Assembly: GCA_023374045.1 (NCBI GenBank)
Contig: CM041779.1
Location: 4,340,001 to 4,404,000 of the forward strand
Length of the DNA stretch: 64,000 nucleotides
Source: Limonium bicolor
Taxonomy: Eukaryota > Streptophyta > Magnoliopsida > Caryophyllales > Plumbaginaceae
Direction of reading: 5' to 3'
In this document: positions 34,872-44,706 of the stretch, piece after piece
How the letters are laid out: each line of letters opens with the position of its first letter
Position numbering within the stretch: position 1 is the first letter of the stretch
The notes under the pieces: model-generated
Database searches by the model: none
What the model was told of the DNA's origin: nothing
The model's input: the letters and a program-made list of their open reading frames with translations, nothing else
Translations under genes and position numbers: made by a program

Positions 34872-35611
34872 TCAGTACTGTCTGAAAGTCAAATTTAAAC
34901 GGCCAGGTCGGATGTGGGTATCATTCACTAAAGCTGGTGGGGCGGTATTGAGCTTAATGCTCTTAATACCATGGTATAAAAGTCTAGACTCTCCACCAAA
35001 TACCAACACATCCCCAGACTTGAGGATGATCTTACTTGCTAGATCCATCCTCTTCTGGTCTCCAAATAAGAACTCAGCATCATCGCCGATGGAGAATGAC
35101 ACAACCGGTATTCCTCTGGTGATGGACTCAGCTGTCTCATCACGGTCCTGGTGCATCCCAAGCTTACCTCCCTGCTCGTAGTAGTTGATGATGCAAACGT
35201 CAGGTGTCATGTCGGGTAACGGATAGGTCTCACAGTCTTGAGCAATATCCATTGCGTTTCTCACCAAGTTTAGGAAACTCTCGGGTATCCTAGGTATTGA
35301 TACGCCATCTACCATCCTCACCTCTCGATACACCCTAGCTTGAGGATCCCAATCTTTCCCTAAGCACATCATGTGCAATTTCATTCTAGAAGCATTACTA
35401 AATACAGGGGTATAAAATCCTCCCATGCCCTTACCCAAAGTTCTACACTCATTGACTATGGCGATTTGCTCATCTAGGGTTAGGAACTCTCTGAGAAGTA
35501 TCATGCCCGGCCTGACCACATGACACAACTCGCCAGGGTACTCCCGTCTTTCTTCCATGGGTCTAGGTGATCTCTGTCTCGTAAGTGTGGGATAGCAGAT
35601 ATCGAAGTCTC
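34872..35611 (-). CDS. AlkB-like 2OG/Fe(II) dioxygenase exon of element B (intact)
   Basis: The exon is fully open: two bases finishing a split codon, then 246 codons with the stop. Counting from the internal Met (35558), the domain begins VVRPGMILLREFLTLDEQ, with GGFYTPVF and MKLHMMCLGKDWDP following. The 2OG/iron site shows N125-x-Y127, H136-x-D138 (GMHQDRDE), H196 (LLYHGIK), R220 and R226 (RPGRLNLTFRQY), the full AlkB set. The exon starts after CCTTAG with D-F-D-I-C-Y-P and is in frame with the zinc-knuckle exon via a 112-base intron. It would be a Gag-AlkB fusion that could demethylate element RNA or cDNA in particles; this role is inferred. It resembles plant ALKBH1-like proteins. Confidence 0.93.
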
Positions 35612-35723
35612 CTAAGGTAAGTCGCTTACCTATAGCGGTAATTTAAACACACATTCATGCTAAGGTAAAACTCTTAACACTCAATCATGACCTCATACAA
35701 TGGTTAAGGTTTCAAATACTTAC
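35612..35723 (-). other. Gag intron iv of element B
   Basis: 112 bases from GATGAAA|GTAAGT to ACCTTAG|GAGAC. The join is in phase 1 and gives D-E-R-D-FDICYP. The donor is a near-perfect consensus. Confidence 0.75.
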
Positions 35724-36074
35724 TTTCATCGTGTTGGGTACTAGTACCAGCGCCTGATGTTCCCGCTGCATTCAGCACTCGGTTGCCCGGCGGGTTCCTC
35801 TGGTTCTGCTGCTGCGGCTGCTGCTACTGCTGTCCCTTCTGGGCCTGGGGCGCCGGCCCCTTCTGGCCACCTCGAGCTCCACCTCCTCCAGTAAGTGCGC
35901 TCTGAGTCCCCCTCGGTGGGCGGTACGCTCGGCTCTCTGGATTCAAGAAGCACTCGAACGACCTATGGCCCTTCTTCCCGCAGTGGTGACAGTCTACATC
36001 CTGCCCGTGGCAGTCAGCACCCGGATGATCCTTCCCACAGCGCTTGCAGTGAAAGTGGCGCTGGGGTACAGTAC
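35724..36074 (-). pseudogene. Gag zinc-knuckle exon of element B
   Basis: It starts after AATAG with TVPQRHFHCKRCGKDHPG and has two knuckles: CKRCGKDHPGADC and CHHCGKKGHRSFEC. A Gly-rich then Gln-rich tail follows. An in-frame TAG sits at 35824-35826 inside the Gln run (CAG-TAG-CAG-CAG), after which the frame stays open to the intron iv donor (about 33 codons). It may be a decayed CAG codon or a read-through stop. Apart from this the exon is clean. Confidence 0.8.
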
Positions 36075-36159
36075 CTATTATCACACAACAATCTGATCAA
36101 TTCAAGGTCGGTAATGGTTAGTGTAGTACACCACTCATTCTCAAGGTTAGATCGCTTAC
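36075..36159 (-). other. Gag intron iii of element B
   Basis: 85 bases, donor AAGG|GTAAGC, acceptor AATAG|GTACT, phase 1, in the same place as in A and C. Confidence 0.68.
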
Positions 36160-36507
36160 CCTTAGGGGGTGCAGATCTAAGAGGCTGGACATCGTATGTA
36201 GGCCCGGTCAGCAACGGGACCTTTTCTTTGCCCTTTTGGCTGGCCTGCTCCTTCTTCTTCTCCCTCAAGGAGAACTTTTTCTTCCTGAGATCGTCGAAGT
36301 ATTAGGAATAGCAGGTATGAAAGCAGGCAGCAAGTAAGTAATTTAAATGAATTAAATAACTTTAAGCGGTTCTTACTTCCAGCTCTTACTGCCTCCGCTT
36401 CCAGCCACCACCTCTGACTCCTTCTCGGGGGCCTTTCGCTTCTGCCCTTGGTTGTCCTCCCGGCTGTTCACCAACAGCTCGGTCCGAGAAGCAGCATCGT
36501 AGCATTC
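36160..36507 (-). pseudogene. Gag linker exons 2 and 3 of element B with intron ii
   Basis: Exon 2 (36377-36507) starts ECYDAASRTELL and ends SGGSKSWK; exon 3 (36160-36284) runs KKKFSLREKKKEQ to PLRSAPPKG. Between them intron ii (36285-36376, 92 bases) has donor TGGAA|GTAAGA and acceptor ATCTCAG|GAAG. The exon phases agree with the uninterrupted codons in element A. Basic residues suggest RNA contact. Confidence 0.75.
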
Positions 36508-36583
36508 CTACAATGCATCAATAAGTTCCCCGAACTTGTAACAAAACAAACTGAGTATAGATATAATCTGTCAACTAATTTAC
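36508..36583 (-). other. Gag intron i of element B
   Basis: 76 bases, donor TTCAG|GTAAAT, acceptor TTGTAG|GAATG, phase 0. It is present in A and absent in C. Confidence 0.68.
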
Positions 36584-37248
36584 CTGAACCGTATGGTATA
36601 AACCAGCACCCATGGCGGCCTTGATAGAATATTTCAGCCCGCCTCTAAACTTTTCCACCTTCACGGTGTCTGAATAAACAACTCCAGGGACGAACTCCAG
36701 CAGCCCTATGAATGAGGAGTAGTACTGGTCTACAGTCTGACTACCTTGCCTCAAAGCCTCGAATTCCTCCCGCTTCCTCTGCTTCAGATGAGCTAGATAG
36801 TACTTCTATCTCAGCAACTCAATAAAACCAGTCCAGCCAAATCCCTCTATAGCCGTGTGATGTGCCTTCACGGACCTCCACCAAATACTGGCGGCGTCCT
36901 CAGATGGAAAGCAGCTATACCAACTCTGTGCTCAGCAGGCACCTGAATGGCCTCAAAGGCCTTCTCATGCTCGATGATGTACCTCTCCAGGACAGTGGGG
37001 TCAGCTACCCCGTCATAGGTGGGTACTCGTGTGTCAGCAACACTCTTGAGCCAGTTTGGCCCTCTAGTTGCGGGTACGGGTGGGACTACAGGCGGTGCTC
37101 CGATCTGGACACCTCCCATCAAGGCTAGCTGAGCAAAGACGGCTGCTACCGCCTCAGCAACGCCTGCGACATTGGGCTCAGGAGGTCCTCCTCCAGCCCC
37201 GCCGCTTCCACCTCTTCCTCTGCCTGCCGAACGTCTACCGGAAGACAT
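36584..37248 (-). pseudogene. Gag capsid exon of element B
   Basis: ATG 37248 opens MSSGRRSAGRGRGGSGGAGG, followed by NWLKSVADTRVPTYDGVADP and LERYIIEHEKAFEAIQVP. The later part, in another frame, has KQRKREEFEALRQGSQTVDQYY and a fold like FIGLLEFVPGVVYSDTVK. One frameshift lies near 36895 and a stop near 36815. This is a Ty3-type Gag capsid domain of normal size. Confidence 0.82.
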
Positions 37249-37445
37249 CTGAAGAATTCAGAATCAAAGGTTAACACTCGGTATATATATATCGTACTTT
37301 CCTCATCTAAAAGTTCACATAGCCCTAAAAGGCATAAGAAACATTGTCCCCGACAATTTCCTAACTCAAATAGTTCACAACTTCCTCATTGGTACTGGTG
37401 TATGTATAACCTAGGCTTACGGTACTTAAAGTACTATCTCTTGTA

Positions 37446-37473
37446 ATCAGAGCGGTACTCCGCTCTGATACCA
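37446..37473 (-). other. PBS of element B within a hairpin
   Basis: The minus-strand PBS TGGTATCAGAGC (37462-37473) complements tRNA-iMet. It overlaps the dyad ATCAGAGCGG-TACT-CCGCTCTGAT (37446-37469), with perfect 10-base arms. LTR L2 begins 5 bases further on. Confidence 0.88.
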
Positions 37474-37477
37474 CTTT

Positions 37478-40400
37478 TGTAACACCCATACTAAACCTGC
37501 TCCTAAAAACAATATAATCGCAGCGGTAAAATAAAAGACTGTCGCTCTAATGGTGTCACTGTTATCACTCGCCCATACGGGTGATAACTATTACCTGATA
37601 ATCAACATACGAAACGTATTCCCGCAGTGACCACAAGAGATAGATAGTAGTGCTTAAACAATCTAAAAACATAACCAACGTCAACCATTATTACAAATCG
37701 TACTCGTGAGCATCTATCCCAAAAACATACACCTCGGTTTACAAAACCCGAGTCCATAAACAACTGTAGTCTCATACCGTATCAAGTCTAAACAACAACT
37801 GTCGCGCCCCGCGTCGACCCTTCAGCTAATCACCTGCAATAAATATGGTTTGTGGTATGGAATCAGCCCCTGCTGAGTATGTTATCACATGCCCCGTCAT
37901 GCCTCCTCGGACCCCTCAATTAATTGGTCGAGGGCATGGGGTTCATTACATGCAATACCATTTTAATATTTAAACTATAAAACATTTATCAGTAATATCC
38001 ATACAATAACACAACCATCAATACACATATTATATATACCACACAGTATAACCAGTGAACAACAAAGCGAAACAACGAGGATAATAAACAAGTATTAACT
38101 CCCGTCCTTGGTATGGAAACCAATATTGTTCGCCACTGTACAAGTCTCACCTGTAATAATTGTTCAGTTATACCTAGTGACAACGTCTCATTAAAACGAC
38201 GTGCCTCTAATTACCCATATACTATGGCGGGTCACCCAAGGCAGTAGCCACTCCAGCGGTAGAGTCTCCGACCAACGAGCCATCCTAGCTCACGGGAAAT
38301 TTTCTTGATACTTACGGACCCGTACGCGGACATCCTAGTATCGTTTTTGTGATCACAGCGTGCACCAAGAGCCACATCCTCTTGGCTTTGTTATGTTTGT
38401 TTAATTATACCATCGCATCGCATTACCAAATTTTCTAACACAGTAGACTAAGGTCGTTAGTCCAATCCGGAGTTTATAAACTCGGGATCCAATGTCAGAT
38501 ACAAGAGCGGCGTTAGAAAGGCCAATGCTCTGTATAAAAGTCTCGGATAATATATATATCTTATTATCCTAGTGCTACAACGTTTTTCTGATGATCCTTA
38601 TATTTCATATAAGATAGCACCATAGCCGCTAGTTCGTTATATATATATGTTCATATATACGAACCAATACTGTTAACTCGACAACAGTAAATAATAAGCA
38701 GCTATAGATATACAGTTCACGTATATCTTTAACACATTCAGACAAACAATCTTATCACAGATCACACAGAAGTCTGAACTGAGGAAGCCCTCAGAGACAA
38801 TCAGAGACACATAACAACATACCGTTCACCCTGAATATAGTACGGTGGAGTATGAATCAGCAAAAGTCCGATGCTCCACGTGTCGTCTCTAATAGTCTAG
38901 ATAATACATAATGCTACTGATTAGAATCCTGTATAACAACATAACTCTACGGCACCCCGTACCGTCACTAATACCTCCCGGTTAATCACCCGTTATCAAC
39001 TGTCAACGTTTGTCGGGTTTTCGGTTTAACTCAGGATTTGGAAAAACGTTATATTACATGCGTAGTCCCCTCTCGTATATTAATGTACTTAACGTTTGAA
39101 CTTGTTATCGCATGTAACTTAATATACCCTTGTATATTTTATAATTTGTTTCTATATTGCATGTATAATTCTTTATCATATATTATACACCTCACCTTAG
39201 TATTTATTTTTCTAAGGTTTGTTTTTCCAAGTTTAATGGAGCATAATTCGTATATAAAATACCATGAACTATATAATTTCTTATTATTTCATGTATACTC
39301 CTAACATTAGAATTCCATGTCTAATGTTTATAATTTTTTCCCTTTATCTAAATCATTTTAATTATGGTAATATATAGTTATTGAACTATATTATATTTTC
39401 CACAAAATAACATATATTTATTTATATATGCATAATAGGACTATTTATTATATGGTAAGTCATAATAATATATATTCATTCTTTTTAATGAATACCTCTT
39501 ATATTATAAATGTTATAACTCTTATAACGTTAAAAACCATATTATAAATTTCATTCAAAAATAGTAATATCTCGGAACAGCACCTATATTTCTCAAATAT
39601 TTACAAAATCCACCACATAATTTATATATGTTATATTATAGTTATATAACATATATTTTGACAATTATGTCATTAAAACAATTATAACACATAGTTATAT
39701 ATTGTTAATAAAATCCAAACAGCACTTAAACTCTAGGTTTTTAATTAATTCCCACCAACTTCCATAATTTCCAAATCAACCACAAAATGTATTCCATTGT
39801 TACACTTATAATATATACCTTATATTATAATCCTTATTTTTAATATAATTATAAACCTATGGTATTGTCTCAAAAAACCGAACAGACCCATGGTCTATTT
39901 AAATTTAATTTCCACCACTTAACTTTCTATATTCACCAATTTACCCCATTTAATAACATATAGTTTCTAATATCACCAAAACTATATATTATACATATAT
40001 CTTCATAAAACCTTATATATAATTCCAAAAATTACCAAACTATACCAAAAGGTTATAAATATCATTATTAACCTTATGTTTCCTCTAAATCTCGGTTTTA
40101 CCACATTAGTTACCCATTTGTAACAATGTTATGAAATATCTTATATTATACTTAGATAATTCATATAAACTCCAAATTTAACCAAATCAACTTCTAAAAA
40201 TTCCTAATAACCTAAGGTTTGTACTAATCTCCATTTAGTACCCCTAGTTTTCGGAAATAACAATATCACCCCAAATCTTATAAATCTTTTACAATATAAT
40301 AACTATCTTATTATAAGGTAGTATTTTAATTCCTTAAATTCACCAAACTTAGTCAAAGTCTCCTATATAGTCAACTTGACTTCTAATACCCAAATTGGAC

Positions 40401-42311
40401 CCAAACCTTTCGGTAATTACAATTCTTAACCTATAGTTTTCTATTTTTACAATTTTGACACAAAACTTTATAAAATGTTGTAATTTTTATTAAATTCATT
40501 TAAAAACCCTAAGTTCCTCTAAATTAAGCCCACGGCTTAATATTTAGCTAGTAATTACCGTTTGGCCCCAAACTTAAATATATAAGCATAAATTAAACTA
40601 AATAAGCTTGTAAACTTAAATTAAAATGGCCTAATGACATGGCCTTATTACAACCTTGCTTTATAACATAAAATTACACATAAATGTCTCAAATAACACA
40701 ATTAACTCACGGCCTCACCATGGTTTATATACTTTTCCACATAATGTCATAATTTGACCATTATGTTAATTAAATCACTTAAATGACTAGCTTAATTTAT
40801 CTTAGTCATTTTTTCCATTCTTAGGTTATAAATAACCCATATATTATGTTACACTCTCGGCACATATTTATATATGCTAAGAATTACATAAAATCATAAG
40901 TTTAAGGTGTTTATACCTTGGTTTATCCTTGTATGAACTCGGCAGCTTGAAGGAAAATTCACCACATCATTTAGACATGTTTAATACACCAAAACAAGAT
41001 ATGGTTATACTCCAAGCTTGAGCTTAACCATAAAGAACAATTAATGTAAGATTTAAGGCAAAATTCACCTTAAAAATGCTTGGAAGGTTCCTAATGATTT
41101 TGGCCTGAATTAAACACACCACAAGGTGTTAAATTCACCATATAAACATAGGAAACACTTAGACAACAACAAGCTGCTGTGGTAATAGGTTTTACCTTGG
41201 CAAAATGCCTTAAAGAAGAGTATTTCCTTTGGATTTCGGTCACCCTTGCTCCAAATGGTTAACCAACTGATTGAACATGTAAATATGAAGATTATGAGTG
41301 TATAAACTCACAAAAATCAGAAGAAAGAAACCGGATGCAAAGTGTAGATCCTTAAGGTATGTTTTTACCTTAAAATGTAGATTTGGACAACCTTGGTCCC
41401 TATACTTGGTTCAGCCGAGTTTAGCTCTTGTTCTAACCTTAGAACACTGAGAATAAGCCATAGGAAAAGATAAGCCACGAGATCCAAGTGTTGGTAGTGA
41501 AGGAATGAAGAAAAAGAGCTAAATTATGACTTAAAACATTACCTTAGGAGCTTAATGGATTGAATTGCCTTCCTAACTCAAGAACACAGCTTGGGAGAGT
41601 TAGAAAGCTCAGATGGCTCGGCTGGATTGGGACAAGAAGCAAGAGAGAGTGAATTATGGTGTTTAAAGGCTTAAAATCATATAAAATGGAAACTAGCTAG
41701 CTTAGTCACCACATTAGGTAGCAATCTGAATAAGTGAGGTTGTGTGCTGTCCTCCCTTCCCCTTTGCCGACACCCCTTGGATAAGGCTGGCCAATTTGTT
41801 GACCAATGGTCAAACTTGATAAATGTGCTTAAAAATTGCACTATTTGGGTACTATTCACAATAAACTGTCAGTTTTGGATTTTTATTTTCAAACTTGGAT
41901 TTAGACTTTAAAATATAGTCTGCCATGTCAAATTAATAATTTAAATGATATACTCCAGTCTTTAAAATGACAAAAAGTCATTATCTTAGAGCTCGTACAT
42001 AAAAACGTGCGTTAAGGTGTTTTAGAGCACATTTTGTGTCACAGGGTGTTTCTGAGCTTAGTTTTCTTTGAGAATAGTTTTGTTGTGTTCCTTACTTCAT
42101 TATAATGTTTAGGAATCCCCTTTGGATCCTTTTTGAGGTCATACAATCTTCATGGTGTCTTAAAGCACATTTTTGGCCTTACCGATCTTAAAGCATGTTT
42201 TGCCTTGTTGAGATCTTTTAGATTGTTCCCCAATAGTGTTAAGATGTTTAATAATCATCTTTAATCATTTGTATATCATTTAATTGAGTTTTTAAGGTTA
42301 GGGGTATTTCA
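37478..42311 (-). repeat. LTR L2 (5' LTR of element B)
   Basis: Minus-strand TGAAATACCCCTAACC...ATGGGTGTTACA, 4,834 bases. It is an inverted homologue of L1 and has the shared 13-mer at 38818-38830. Beyond its outer end at 42312 lies element C, directly after C's AlkB exon, so B inserted into C. The AT-rich core holds no gene. Confidence 0.88.
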
Positions 42312-42413
42312 TTCGAGGCCAGGGGTTAACAATTCGTAAGATAGTGCATGACTCAAATAGTAAAATGTCATTCATTAATCCATTAATTTTCATTTATAAG
42401 CTCCATAATTACA

Positions 42414-43154
42414 TCAATATTGCCTAAATGTCAAATTCAACCGTCCAGGTTTTAAATGGGTAGTGTTTACTAAGGTTGATGGGGCTGTATTCAACTTAAT
42501 GCTCTTAATCCCATGATACACTAGTCTTGACTCTCCCCCAAATATCAACACATCTCCTGACTTCAAAATAATTTTACTCACCTTGTCCATCCTCTTCTGA
42601 TCACCGTATAAAAACTCTGCATCGTCTCCTATGGAGAATGATACAACTAGTATCCCATTGGCAATTGACTCTGGTGTCTCATCCCGGTCCTGGTGTAATC
42701 CCAGTTTTCCCCCTTTTTCATAGAAGTTTGCTATACAAATGTCGGCTTTCATATCCGGTATAAGGTTGGTTTCTACTCGTTGTGCAATCCTGACCGCTTC
42801 TGCCACCAAAGTTTGAAGACTATCGGGTATCTTAGGAATCCGTGCCCCCATCTACTTTTCTAACCTCACTATACAATCTAGTTTGTGGATCCCAGTCCTT
42901 ACCCATACACATCATATACAATTTAAGTTTTGTTCCACTACCGTATCCTGGATTATAAAATCCCCCAAGGCCTATTCCCAAGGTTCTACATTCATTTACA
43001 ATGGCTATTTGTTCATCTAAATTTAAATATTGCTTGAATAGGGTCATGCCGGGTCGAAGCACTTGGTATTCTTTCTCTGAATGTTCCCGACCCTCGCTCA
43101 TAGGCTCAGGTGATCTCGGTCTCATAGGCAAAGGATAACAAATGTCGAAACAAC
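42414..43154 (-). pseudogene. AlkB-like dioxygenase exon of element C
   Basis: Same length as in B plus one base: 741 against 740. The N-terminal frame (to 42832) has RPGMTLFKQYLNLDEQ, GGFYNPGYGSG and MMCMGKDWDP; the C-terminal frame (42414-42851) has CIANFYEKGGKLGLHQDRDE (H-x-D), VYHGIK (distal His) and RPGRLNL-type end KPGRLNLTFRQY (both Arg). The only break is one extra G in a GGGGG run near 42848, so this copy was lost recently or the run is a sequencing error. The exon opens after CTAATAG with C-F-D-I-C-Y-P, in frame with the zinc-knuckle exon. Confidence 0.92.
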
Positions 43155-43289
43155 CTATTAGGTGAGAGATTTCCTAAATTAGGTCTCTCCAAATTTTATT
43201 TCACACAAAACACATACAAGTCTTATAGACTGAACAACTGTAAACATACATTCATAGCATCATGCTCTAGATCTAAGTTCTAGGCTTAC
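43155..43289 (-). other. Gag intron iv of element C
   Basis: 135 bases, donor GACCG|GTAAGC, acceptor CTAATAG|GTTG, phase 1, giving R-E-T-G-CFDICYP. Confidence 0.75.
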
Positions 43290-43658
43290 CGGTCTCGCGC
43301 TGAGCACTAGCCTCAGCGCCTGATGTTCCCACTGTATACAGGGTGTTCCTACTCGGAACTATCTCCTTCCCTTTCTGACTCCCGGATGAGGATGCCTGTC
43401 CTCCCGGTCCCCTAGTGTAGGTGTTAGCCTGTGGTGCCTGACCTCCTCTGGATCCTCCAGTCTCTGTAGCTGGTGGCCTCTGTGAACCTCTCGACCCCTT
43501 GTATGTCCTGCTTGCTGGGTTGGAAAAACACTCGTACTCTCGGTGGCCTTCCTTCTTGCAGTAACGACACTCCACCTTCATGCCCGCGCAGTCTACTCCT
43601 GGGTGATCACCTCCAAAACGCTTACAGTAGTAGTGGCTCTTGGTTGGTTTATTGCTCG
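43290..43658 (-). pseudogene. Gag zinc-knuckle exon of element C
   Basis: The exon is open throughout. It starts after AAACAG with SNKPTKSHYYCKRFGG. The first knuckle has lost a cysteine (CKRFGGDHPGVDC), while the second is intact (CRYCKKEGHREYEC). The tail has repeated Gly/Ser/Gln and ends SAQRETG at the phase-1 donor. Loss of the first knuckle may weaken RNA binding. Confidence 0.8.
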
Positions 43659-43730
43659 CTGTTTACTCAACATGGTTTAGTAAGGTATAGCTAATAGATG
43701 TTTGGTTAAATGAGAGGTGGGTATCCTTAC

Positions 43731-43852
43731 CCCTAGGTGGTGCCGATCTCAGCGGCTGTGCATCGATGGCTGGGCCGGTCAGACGAGGGACCTGCTCCTT
43801 CGTCTTCTGACCTTGGAAGTCCTTGCGCCCCTTTTTCTTGTCAAAGAATCTC
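43731..43852 (-). pseudogene. Gag exon 3 of element C with flanking introns
   Basis: It encodes RFFDKKKGRKDFQGQKTKEQ and ends PLRSAPPRG. Intron ii (43853-43930, 78 bases; GGGAA|GTAAGA to GCAACAG|GAGA) lies upstream and intron iii (43659-43730, 72 bases; AGGG|GTAAGG to AAACAG|CGAG) downstream. Phases agree with B. Confidence 0.7.
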
Positions 43853-43930
43853 CTGTTGCAGGATTAGGTTAGTGACCAAACTAAGTGTAGGCAATATATA
43901 GGTACTTCCTTTTAAGTAAAGGTTTCTTAC

Positions 43931-44706
43931 TTCCCCTTTTTGTAGAATCCGCCAGATGTGGCTCCATCATCTTCTCCCTCTGTGTTCTTCCTCTTCTTTC
44001 CCTGAGCTTCCTCTCTGGACTGTAGCATTAATTCAGTTGCTGATGTTGCGTCGTAGCACTCTTGGATGGTAGTGAAACGAATTACTCCCATGGCACTCTG
44101 GATGCGAAGTTGCAACCCTCCCCTGAATTTATGAATCTTCACAACGTCGGAGTAGTCGACCCCTGGGATATAATCCAATAGGCTGATAAATCGAGCGTAG
44201 TACTGGTCGACTGTTTGACTTCCCTGGATCAAGGTCTCAAACTCTTGTCTTTTTCTTTGCTTCAAGTGTTCGGGGTAGTACTTTGCCCGTAACACTTCTA
44301 CGAACGCCGTCCACCCGAAGTCTGGTGTAGCCTATGGTGGCCCTCTACTGACCGCCACCAAGTATCAGCTGCATCCTTTAAGTTGTATGCGGCAATATCG
44401 ACCTTTTGGTCTTCTGGAACTCGAACGGCCCTGAAAGCTTTCTGGTGTTCTACTATGAACTTCTCAGTGCGGTGGGGTCTGATTCCCCTGAGTAAGTCGG
44501 TACCCTTGCATCTGCAACATTCTTTAGCCAATTGGTCTCCCTGGGCTGTGGCCGGGGGGGGGAGGGGGTATGGCTCCAGCGACTTGAGCTCCTAGTTGTG
44601 TGGCGAAGGCTGCCATGGCCTCTGCTAGGCATGGTATTTCCGGGACATTCGCCGCTGCTCCACCTCGTCCTCTACCGCCTCCACGTGGTTTTCCAACGCC
44701 TGACAT
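43931..44706 (-). pseudogene. Gag capsid exon of element C, intron i absent
   Basis: ATG 44706 opens MSGVGKPRGGGRGRGGAAAN. Other frames carry KFIVEHQKAFRAVRVPED, AADTWWRSVEGH and KQRKRQEFETLIQGSQTVDQ. FTTIQECYDATSATEL is continuous where A and B have an intron between Q and E. Two frameshifts near 44525 and 44298-44330. It ends YKKGK at the intron ii donor. Confidence 0.82.

Larger units (their letters stand above)
31810..42311 (-). mobile_element. Element B: Ty3/gypsy with Gag-AlkB-Pol, truncated
   Basis: On the minus strand: 5' LTR L2 (37478-42311), PBS, gag exons (37248-35724), AlkB exon (35611-34872), protease with part of RT (34713-33641), RNase H and integrase (33644-31810). The left end stops inside the integrase tail exactly at the end of LTR L1, so the chromodomain, polypurine tract and 3' LTR are missing. 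RT has lost about 128 codons and there are stops in RNase H and integrase. The AlkB exon is nevertheless fully open. Confidence 0.9.

Noticed and set aside
34872..35558. AlkB as a normal host gene that happens to sit between transposons
   Set aside because: The same Gag-knuckle, phase-1 intron, AlkB, protease order occurs in A and B and up to AlkB in C, on the element strand each time.
31810..37477. Pararetrovirus (caulimovirid) integration
   Set aside because: The pol order has integrase and a PBS next to a long LTR, and there is no movement protein, so it is an LTR retrotransposon.
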